DNA from: Anaerotignum sp.
GTDB lineage: Bacteria; Bacillota; Clostridia; Lachnospirales; Anaerotignaceae
Assembly: GCA_020024395.1 (NCBI GenBank)
Contig: JAHHTV010000107.1
Location: 1-5,505 of the forward strand
Reading direction: 5' to 3'
Length of the DNA stretch: 5,505 nucleotides
Below the pieces are notes generated by a model. The model had not been told where the DNA came from. It ran no database searches and saw only the letters and a program-made list of their open reading frames with translations. Shown one piece after another: positions 1 through 5,086 of this stretch. Both the position numbers and the translations under genes were made by a program. Positions within the stretch are counted from its first letter, which is position 1, and each line of letters opens with the position of its first letter.

Positions 1-1172
1 CGATTGGTTTGGTATTTCCATATAAAATATTAAAAATGCAGTTATTGCAACAAGCATCTATCAATTTGGTTGTATTTTTTGTAATATTGTGTATTTCTTT
101 GATACTTTTGGTAACAATGCTGAAAAAGAAATTAGCCCCCATACATGATGTCATTGCCGCTGCAAGAAGTATTGAAAATGGGAATTTGGATATTACCATA
201 TCAACCAATGCAAAAGATGAAATTGGACTACTTTCTCATACATTCCATAATACAGGGGAATATTTGCATGAGATTATACAAGAAATTTCTGATATGTTGA
301 CAGAAATGGCAGATGGAAATTTGAATGTAGATACAGAAAAAGAATATCGTGGCGAATTTTTGAACATTCAAAAAGCAATGCATACCATATTGATGCAAAT
401 GAACGATGTCATTGGCAATATTGAACGAGCATCTGACCAAGTGGCAGAAGGTGCAATGCAGGTGGCAAATAATGCACAACATTTGTCTGAAAATTCCATA
501 TATCAATCAGAACAGATTGAAAATATTGTACATGATATTACAGCAGTGCAAGAAGCTGTAATGGCTAGTGCAAAACGCTGTGAATTTGCAGAACATATTA
601 CAGAAAATGTCGCACAAAAAGTGGAAAGCAGCAATGAGCAAATGCAAGAAATGATGTTAGAAATGAATAAAATCAATCAAGCATCTAGTGAAATTAGTAA
701 AATTATCAAAACGATTGAAGATATTGCTTTCCAAACAAATATATTGGCATTGAATGCAGCTGTGGAAGCAGCAAGAGCAGGAGAAGCAGGAAAAGGCTTT
801 GCTGTGGTTGCACAAGAAGTGCGTGAGCTTGCAAATAAATCTGCTGAGGCTGCAAAAAATACCACAACATTGATTGAAACCACCATTGAAACAATGGAAA
901 AGGGCAATACTGTCGCAAACCAAACAGCACAATCTTTGGTGGAAGCAGTGAATTTTGCAAAAGAAGTAGTGACAGAAACACAGGAAATTGCAGTGCGTTC
1001 CAATGAGCAAGCACAAGAGATTGAACACATTACACAAAAGATTTCTGATTTCTCTGGTATTATACAAACCAATTCTGCAACTGCAGAAGAAAATGCAGCA
1101 ACAAGCGAAGAAATGGCAGGGCAATCACAGTTTATGAAATCACTATTACATAAATTCCGTAGAAAAATGTAA
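1..1172 (+). CDS. Methyl-accepting chemotaxis protein, C-terminal part (5' end outside window)
   Basis: A chemoreceptor that relays ligand binding to the CheA/CheW kinase array at the inner face of the membrane. The frame is open from the first complete codon at base 3, so the gene starts upstream; the TTG at 9-11 and ATG at 36-38 are internal codons, not starts. Counting residues from base 9, a membrane helix spans about 17-38 and is followed by Lys-rich KKK. Two HAMP-like modules follow (about 39-90 with P44, GNL 58-60 and DE 70-71; about 91-137 with GNL 103-105 and GEF 115-117). The long coiled-coil signalling domain covers about 140-385. Its hairpin tip is textbook: [20 protein letters not shown] at 244-263, then [10 protein letters not shown] Glu/Gln/Ala-rich stretch near 357-373 ([14 protein letters not shown] around it) is a plausible methylation region. 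There is no C-terminal CheR-docking pentapeptide; the protein ends FRRKM. The missing sensor half means the ligand cannot be inferred. Confidence 0.96.
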   Translation, partial: IGLVFPYKILKMQLLQQASINLVVFFVILCISLILLVTMLKKKLAPIHDVIAAARSIENGNLDITISTNAKDEIGLLSHTFHNTGEYLHEIIQEISDMLTEMADGNLNVDTEKEYRGEFLNIQKAMHTILMQMNDVIGNIERASDQVAEGAMQVANNAQHLSENSIYQSEQIENIVHDITAVQEAVMASAKRCEFAEHITENVAQKVESSNEQMQEMMLEMNKINQASSEISKIIKTIEDIAFQTNILALNAAVEAARAGEAGKGFAVVAQEVRELANKSAEAAKNTTTLIETTIETMEKGNTVANQTAQSLVEAVNFAKEVVTETQEIAVRSNEQAQEIEHITQKISDFSGIIQTNSATAEENAATSEEMAGQSQFMKSLLHKFRRKM

Positions 1173-1183
1173 CGATGAAAAAT

Positions 1184-1219
1184 AAAACCCCTCTATGTTA
1201 TGGACATAGAGGGGTTTTT
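1184..1219. terminator. Bidirectional rho-independent terminator between convergent genes
   Basis: Bases 1184-1198 pair perfectly with 1204-1218 (15 bp, arm core ACCCCTCTATG) around a five-base loop, TATGG. A T run at 1215-1219 follows on the + strand. Read on the - strand, the hairpin is followed by TTTT at 1187-1184 and a further T-rich stretch. It lies 11 bases after the chemoreceptor stop and 13 bases past the malic enzyme stop on the opposite strand, so one hairpin probably ends both transcripts. Confidence 0.93.
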
Positions 1220-1232
1220 GCAAAAAATTATG

Positions 1233-2402
1233 TTATACCCTTGCAATGCCTTCTTCTCTTGCAACATCTGCAACTGCCTTTGCAACTGCATCTGCAACAG
1301 TTTTATCTAAAGCAGAAGGAATGATGTTTTCTGCATGTAATTCATTTTCGGGAATGATAGATGCAATGGCATAAGCAGCACGTTGTTTCATGCTTTCTGT
1401 GATTTCTTTTGCACGCACAGATAACGCACCTTTGAATACACCAGGAAATACCAAAACATTGTTAATTTGGTTTGGATAATCAGAGCGACCTGTGCCAACC
1501 ACTGCCGCACCACCTGCTTTGGCATCTTCTGGCAGTATTTCAGGCAAAGGATTTGCCATAGCAAATACAATACCGTTTTTCATGGTTGCAACCATTTCTT
1601 TTGTGACCATGTTGGGACGAGATACACCAACAAATGCATCTGCATCTTGTAAAGCATCTGCCAATGTGCCTTTTTGTTTTTCCAAATTGCTGATATGTGA
1701 AATTTCTTCTTGTCCAGCATTCAAATTGGCATCGCCTTCACAAATGATACCATGAATGTCGCATAATATAACATTGCCAAATCCCATACCGATAAGTAGT
1801 TTCCCAATGGCAATACCAGCCGCACCTGCACCATTGATGACAATTTTCATGTTACCCATTTCTTTTTTTGTGACTTTCATGGCGTTGAGCATTGCGGCTG
1901 CTACCACAATGGCAGTACCATGTTGGTCATCATGGAATACAGGAATATCACAGATTTCTTTTAATCTTTTTTCGATTTCAAAGCAACGAGGTGCAGAAAT
2001 GTCTTCTAAATTGATGCCACCAAAGCTCTTGGAAATCAAAGCAATAGTCTGCACAATGGTATCTACATCTTTGGAGTCGATACAAAGCGGAAATGCATCC
2101 ACATCACCAAATTCTTTGAATAGTACACATTTTCCCTCCATAACAGGCATACCAGCCGCAGGACCGATATCACCCAAGCCCAATACAGCAGTACCATCTG
2201 TGACAACAGCAACCAAATTGGAACGGCGTGTCAAACGAAATGAGGCTTCTTCATCTTTTGCAATGACACGACAAGGTTCTGCCACACCTGGAGTATACAA
2301 CAAAGATAAATCCTCTCGAGTTGTTACTTTTTTTCTGGAAACAACTTCAATTTTCCCGTGCATTTGTTCATGTAGTTGTAATGCTTTTTGTTCTAAAGAC
2401 AT
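1233..2402 (-). CDS. Malic enzyme (malate dehydrogenase, oxaloacetate-decarboxylating), small bacterial type
   Basis: Cytoplasmic enzyme that oxidatively decarboxylates malate to pyruvate and CO2 with reduction of NAD(P), using a divalent metal. The protein is 389 residues, the size of the compact bacterial family (B. subtilis YtsJ type). Visible motifs are YTPGVAEPC at 36-44 with catalytic Tyr36; TDGTAVLGLGDIG at 68-80; Lys91 in the GKCVLFK segment; metal-ligand region LEDISAPRCFEIE at 132-144 and FHDDQHGTA at 156-164; Rossmann loop GAGAAG at 191-196; MANP at 282-285; and NQINNVLVFPG at 311-321. Asp215 lies near the end of the second Rossmann strand, which is compatible with NAD, but cofactor choice is not settled. 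The ATG at 2402 is preferred because AAAAGGAG ends 7 bases before it; an in-frame TTG six codons upstream would put that ribosome binding site inside the gene. It is the second gene of an operon with fumC (14-base gap). All expected catalytic motifs are intact. Confidence 0.97.
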   Translation of the reverse strand: MSLEQKALQLHEQMHGKIEVVSRKKVTTREDLSLLYTPGVAEPCRVIAKDEEASFRLTRRSNLVAVVTDGTAVLGLGDIGPAAGMPVMEGKCVLFKEFGDVDAFPLCIDSKDVDTIVQTIALISKSFGGINLEDISAPRCFEIEKRLKEICDIPVFHDDQHGTAIVVAAAMLNAMKVTKKEMGNMKIVINGAGAAGIAIGKLLIGMGFGNVILCDIHGIICEGDANLNAGQEEISHISNLEKQKGTLADALQDADAFVGVSRPNMVTKEMVATMKNGIVFAMANPLPEILPEDAKAGGAAVVGTGRSDYPNQINNVLVFPGVFKGALSVRAKEITESMKQRAAYAIASIIPENELHAENIIPSALDKTVADAVAKAVADVAREEGIARV

Positions 2403-2409
2403 ATTGTTT

Positions 2410-2417
2410 CTCCTTTT
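2410..2417 (-). promoter_or_regulatory. Ribosome binding site of the malic enzyme gene, abutting the fumC stop
   Basis: On the - strand the fumC stop TGA (2419-2417) runs straight into AAAGGAG (2416-2410), 7 bases before the malic enzyme ATG at 2402-2400. The site decides the start codon and the arrangement suggests translational coupling: ribosomes finishing fumC are placed at the next initiation site. No promoter-sized space exists between the genes. Confidence 0.85.
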
Positions 2418-3781
2418 CAAACCATTTCTTCTGGACGAAATACTTCGTCAAATCGTTCTGCTGTTAAAAATCCAAGTGCAACACAGGCTTCTTTGAGTGA
2501 AATATTTTCTTGATATGCTTTTTTTGCTGTTTTTGCTGCATTTTCGTATCCGATATATGGATTTAATGCCGTAACAAGCATCAAAGAACGATGTAAATTT
2601 TCGTCCATTTTTTGTTTGTTTGCAGTAATGCCTGATACACAATGGATACGGAAAGACTCCAAGCCATCTGCCAACAAACGCACAGATTGCAAATAGTTGT
2701 AAATGCAAACAGGCATATATACATTTAATTCAAAATTGCCTTGTGATGCACAAATACCAATGGCAGTATCGTTTGCCATAACCTGTACCGCAATCATTGT
2801 CATGGCTTCACATTGTGTGGGATTGACTTTTCCTGGCATGATGGAGCTGCCTGGTTCATTTTCTGGAATAGAAATTTCACCCAAACCGCAACGAGGGCCA
2901 CTGGCAAGCCAACGAATATCATTTGCAATTTTCATCATGTTTGCTGCAAGTGCTTTGATTGCACCGTGCAAAAATACCAATTCATCTTTTGCGGTCAAAG
3001 AATGGAATTTATTTTCTGCTGTGATAAATGGTTCATTTGTCAATTCGGAAACTGCTTTTGCTGCTGCTTCTCCAAATGCTTTTGGTGCATTTAAGCCAGT
3101 ACCAACTGCTGTGCCACCCAGTGCCAATTCGGCAACTTCTTGTAATGCAAGCGTTATCATGCGTTTGCTTTTTTGTAACATATTTTTCCAGCCGCTAATT
3201 TCTTGTCCAAATGTGATGGGAGTTGCATCTTGTAGGTGTGTGCGTCCTGTTTTTAATACGTCTTTATTTTCTGTTTCTAATCTTTGTAATTCATTTTCCA
3301 TGCGTGTGATGGCAGGCAAAAGCTGTTTTTTGGTTTCTAATACTGCCGCAATGTGCATGGCTGTTGGAAATGTGTCATTAGAACTTTGAGACATATTGAC
3401 ATGGTCATTTGGGTGTAACAGTTTTTCTCCTGCAAGCTCATTGCCTCTGTTGGCAATGACTTCATTCATGTTCATGTTGGATTGTGTGCCGCTTCCTGTT
3501 TGCCAAACAACCAAAGGAAAATGGTTGTCCCATTTGCCTGTCAAAATTTCATCACATACTTGTCCAATCAACGTACAGCGTTTTTTGTCCAATTTTCCCA
3601 AACGGCAATTAGCGATTGCTGCTGCCTTTTTTAATATGGCAAATGCACGAATGATTGCAATGGGCATTTTTTCTGTGCCGATTTTGAAATTTTCAAAACT
3701 GCGTTGTGTTTGTGCACCCCAATATACATCAATAGGTACATTGATTTCGCCCATAGAATCATGTTCTACACGATATTTCAT
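2417..3781 (-). CDS. fumC: Class II fumarate hydratase (fumarase C)
   Basis: Iron-independent fumarase that reversibly hydrates fumarate to L-malate; a homotetramer in the cytoplasm. The 454-residue length is normal for the family (E. coli FumC is 467). It starts MKYRVEHDSMGEINVP and has the expected conserved blocks: TGSGTQSNMN at 95-104, SSNDTFPT at 133-140, GRTHLQDATPITFGQE at 179-194 with His182 matching the E. coli active-site His188, and the superfamily signature GSSIMPGKVNP at 311-321. In that signature Ser312, Lys318 and Asn320 match the E. coli Ser318 loop. The related aspartase and argininosuccinate lyase share the signature, but the KVNPTQCEA and TGSGTQSNMNMNEV wording is that of fumarase. 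The ATG at 3781 is preceded by AGAGGG five bases away. It leads the operon with malic enzyme, so its malate product can pass directly to pyruvate formation, and it is divergent from the thiamine-binding protein gene. Confidence 0.97.
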   Translation of the reverse strand: MKYRVEHDSMGEINVPIDVYWGAQTQRSFENFKIGTEKMPIAIIRAFAILKKAAAIANCRLGKLDKKRCTLIGQVCDEILTGKWDNHFPLVVWQTGSGTQSNMNMNEVIANRGNELAGEKLLHPNDHVNMSQSSNDTFPTAMHIAAVLETKKQLLPAITRMENELQRLETENKDVLKTGRTHLQDATPITFGQEISGWKNMLQKSKRMITLALQEVAELALGGTAVGTGLNAPKAFGEAAAKAVSELTNEPFITAENKFHSLTAKDELVFLHGAIKALAANMMKIANDIRWLASGPRCGLGEISIPENEPGSSIMPGKVNPTQCEAMTMIAVQVMANDTAIGICASQGNFELNVYMPVCIYNYLQSVRLLADGLESFRIHCVSGITANKQKMDENLHRSLMLVTALNPYIGYENAAKTAKKAYQENISLKEACVALGFLTAERFDEVFRPEEMV

Positions 3782-3815
3782 AGTATCCCTCTTTCTGATA
3801 TAAAATATATTTTGT

Positions 3816-3824
3816 ATTATAACA
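3816..3824 (-). promoter_or_regulatory. Candidate extended -10 promoter of the fumC-malic enzyme operon
   Basis: The - strand reads TGTTATAAT, a consensus TATAAT -10 (3821-3816) with the extended TGn element (3824-3822). No good -35 lies 17 bases upstream (TATTCT at that position), which is tolerable for an extended -10 promoter. Initiation would fall near 3809, leaving a leader of about 27 bases that contains the AGAGGG ribosome binding site. Confidence 0.6.
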
Positions 3825-3857
3825 AATTATTTTTCAAAAGAATAGTATATTGTGATA

Positions 3858-3886
3858 TTGCGTACATTTTCAAAACGTGTTATAAC
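3858..3886 (+). promoter_or_regulatory. Candidate promoter of the thiamine-binding protein/HAD operon
   Basis: TTGCGT (3858-3863) is separated by exactly 17 bases from TATAAC (3881-3886), which is preceded by the extended TGn (3878-3880). Initiation near 3893 would give a leader of about 35 bases. The -10 sits inside a perfect 10-base palindrome, TGTTATAACA at 3878-3887, which could also be an operator half or chance. This short leader has no room for a TPP riboswitch. Confidence 0.6.
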
Positions 3887-3912
3887 ATAACTGTAACAGA
3901 TTTTATATGTAT

Positions 3913-3920
3913 AAAGGAGG
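3913..3920 (+). promoter_or_regulatory. Strong ribosome binding site fixing the start of the thiamine-binding protein
   Basis: AAAGGAGG, a near-perfect complement of the 16S rRNA tail, lies 8 bases before the ATG at 3929. It excludes the longer in-frame reading that would begin within the opposite-strand fumC gene. Confidence 0.9.
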
Positions 3921-3928
3921 AAAAATTT

Positions 3929-4225
3929 ATGGATACAACCAGTATTGCAGTGCAAGTATTGCCTGATGTATCAGAAACAGAAAAAGTGATTGCCATTGTG
4001 GATAAAGTGATTGATTATATTGCAAGCACAGGCTATCATTATGTGGTAGGCCCTTTTGAAACAACGATAGAAGGTGATTTGGAAGGTTTGATGGAAATTG
4101 CAAAACGTTGTCAACAAATCCCTATTGAAGAAGGCGCACCCTCTACCAAAACATATATCAAAGTATTCCATAATCCAACAGGTGTTTTGACCATAAATGA
4201 AAAAATAGATAAATTTAATAAATAA
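3929..4225 (+). CDS. MTH1187/YkoF-type thiamine-binding family protein (Thiamine_BP, formerly DUF77)
   Basis: A small cytoplasmic protein of 98 residues, the usual single-domain length of this family. It begins MDTTSIAVQVLPDVSETEKV and carries the family pattern: a first beta strand (SIAVQVLP, 5-12), a helix (about 16-34), then the YHYVVGPFETTIEGDLEGLM segment at 36-55, a second helix running into CQQIPIEEGAPSTKTYIKVF at 61-80, and a Lys-rich tail. Characterised relatives (T. maritima TM0486, B. subtilis YkoF) are ferredoxin-like folds that assemble into tetramers or pseudo-tetramers and bind thiamine or its hydroxymethylpyrimidine moiety; binding here is inferred from family membership. It has no signal peptide or catalytic motif, so it is probably a carrier, buffer or sensor. 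It is the first gene of an operon with a HAD phosphatase 13 bases downstream. No thiamine transport or synthesis gene is present in the window. Confidence 0.88.
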   Translation: MDTTSIAVQVLPDVSETEKVIAIVDKVIDYIASTGYHYVVGPFETTIEGDLEGLMEIAKRCQQIPIEEGAPSTKTYIKVFHNPTGVLTINEKIDKFNK

Positions 4226-4238
4226 GGAAAGATATTAT

Positions 4239-4874
4239 ATGCAAAAATACATCATATTTGATTTAGATGGGACATTGATTGACTCTATGCCTGTTTGGAG
4301 AAATACAGGCAGACGGTATTTGGAAACACATCATATTCCAGTGCCAGAAAATTTGATGTCGATATTAAAAAAACAAACATTGCCACAAACAGCAGAATTT
4401 TTTAGAACAGAGCTGGGCGCAACACAAAGTGTAGAAGAAATTTGTAATGAAGTTATTTCTTATGTGGCAGAACAATATGCAAATCATATTCCTTTGAAAG
4501 AAAATGTCAAAGCATATTTGGAAAAAGAAAAACAAAACGGCACAAAAATGTGTATATTGACTGCATCGGAGGCAGGGTATATCCATTTGGCTTTGGAGCG
4601 GTTGGATATTTTGCAGTATTTTGATTTTGTCACAACTTGTACAGATATGGGTGTGGGCAAAGAAAATCCAGAAGTATTTCGCTTGGTGGTGGAAAAACTG
4701 GGTGGAAATTTGGAAAATACCGTTGTGTTTGAGGACGCATATTATGCCATGAAAAGTGCAAAAGCATTGGGATTGCAAGTGTATGCCATTGCAGATGCAA
4801 GTGCCATGCGGGAAACGGATAAAATCAAAGAAATTGCAGATTTTTATATTCATGATTATCAGGAATTGCTGTAA
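4239..4874 (+). CDS. HAD-superfamily hydrolase, subfamily IA, C1-capped phosphatase-like
   Basis: A 211-residue cytoplasmic phosphohydrolase of the haloacid dehalogenase superfamily; physiological substrate unknown. All four motifs are present. Motif I is DLDGTLID at 8-15, with nucleophile Asp8 and acid/base Asp10. Motif II is ILTAS with Thr108. Motif III is Lys141 in the GVGKENPEVF segment. Motif IV is VVFEDAYYAMKSAK at 162-175, with Glu165 and Asp166 as Mg2+ ligands. The insert between motifs I and II (about 16-90) is helical and fits a C1 cap, as in beta-phosphoglucomutase, phosphoglycolate phosphatase and sugar or nucleotide phosphatases. In motif IV the usual FEDSxxG glycine is replaced (FEDAYYA), a variation compatible with activity. 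The gene follows the thiamine-binding protein by 13 bases, with AAGGAAA overlapping that gene's stop as ribosome binding site, so the two are co-transcribed. A role on a phosphorylated thiamine or pyrimidine compound is possible from context only. Confidence 0.93.
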   Translation: MQKYIIFDLDGTLIDSMPVWRNTGRRYLETHHIPVPENLMSILKKQTLPQTAEFFRTELGATQSVEEICNEVISYVAEQYANHIPLKENVKAYLEKEKQNGTKMCILTASEAGYIHLALERLDILQYFDFVTTCTDMGVGKENPEVFRLVVEKLGGNLENTVVFEDAYYAMKSAKALGLQVYAIADASAMRETDKIKEIADFYIHDYQELL

Positions 4875-4877
4875 AAA

Positions 4878-4909
4878 AGAACCAAGGGCATAAAGGCTCT
4901 TGGTTTTTT
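4878..4909 (+). terminator. Rho-independent terminator of the thiamine-binding protein/HAD operon
   Basis: Arm AACCAAGGGC (4880-4889) pairs with GCTCTTGGTT (4896-4905), with one G-U pair, around the six-base loop ATAAAG; flanking A and T runs extend the stem. The T run at 4904-4909 follows directly. It begins 3 bases after the HAD stop codon. Confidence 0.9.
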
Positions 4910-4964
4910 GTATGAGAAAAAAGCGTGGTTGTTTCATTATGGTATTTATTTGGAAGTATATATA

Positions 4965-4983
4965 TGCAAAAGATTGCAAAAGA
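4965..4983 (+). repeat. Tandem 9-base direct repeat overlapping a -35 element
   Basis: TGCAAAAGA occurs at 4965-4973 and again at 4975-4983, separated by one T, giving a 10-base period of about one helical turn. The second copy overlaps the TTGCAA -35 of the promoter serving the downstream gene, so it is a candidate regulator-binding site. Chance in AT-rich DNA is a real alternative. Confidence 0.5.
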
Positions 4984-5002
4984 AATAGGGTTGTGATATA
5001 CT
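4974..5002 (+). promoter_or_regulatory. Candidate extended -10 promoter of the exported-protein gene
   Basis: TTGCAA (4974-4979), a 17-base spacer and TATACT (4997-5002), with the extended TGn (TGA, 4994-4996), make a convincing sigma-A type promoter. It lies beyond the HAD terminator, so the downstream gene is a separate transcription unit. Initiation near 5009 leaves a leader of about 70-78 bases. Confidence 0.65.
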
Positions 5003-5018
5003 ATAAAAAAGTATAGTA
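4999..5018. repeat. Short AT-rich inverted repeat at the promoter -10/start site
   Basis: TACTATA (4999-5005) is the exact reverse complement of TATAGTA (5012-5018) around AAAAAG. It overlaps the -10 and the predicted transcription start, a typical place for an operator. Seven AT-rich base pairs are weak support for either an operator or an RNA hairpin. Confidence 0.35.
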
Positions 5019-5086
5019 CATATAATTATATTATCTATTGGAAATGTTGCAGTCTTTAGATAGGAATTGATTTAGGTTATGAAAAA

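Noticed and set aside
677..1072. Long open frames antisense to the chemoreceptor, fumC and malic enzyme genes
   Set aside because: They are low-complexity, Cys/Phe/Leu-rich translations of the complementary strand of well-identified genes, with no ribosome binding sites.
2403..2420. TTG start for malic enzyme six codons upstream
   Set aside because: Those codons are the ribosome binding site itself and overlap the fumC stop; the MSLEQ start at 2402 is better placed.
3811..3824. Rex-type redox repressor operator in front of fumC (TTGT...ACAA dyad)
   Set aside because: The dyad is 14 bases with mismatched inner positions, whereas the Rex consensus is about 18 bases with TTGTTAA/TTAACAA-like halves; the overlap with a TATAAT explains most of it.
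3704..3928. Longer in-frame N-terminal extension of the thiamine-binding protein
   Set aside because: It would overlap fumC on the opposite strand and span both divergent promoters; the ATG at 3929 has a near-perfect AAAGGAGG eight bases upstream and gives the normal family length.
3782..3928. TPP riboswitch upstream of the thiamine-binding protein
   Set aside because: The predicted leader is only about 35 bases, and I see no CTGAGA-type THI box motifs on the + strand of the whole intergenic region.
4912..5016. Possible 34-codon small gene (starts MRKKRGCF) after the HAD terminator
   Set aside because: It has no ribosome binding site, begins right at the terminator T run and runs through the predicted promoter of the next gene.
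5044..5070. Possible 8-codon leader peptide (MLQSLDRN) in the leader of the last gene
   Set aside because: No ribosome binding site and no attenuator-like hairpin pair follows it; such short frames are common by chance.
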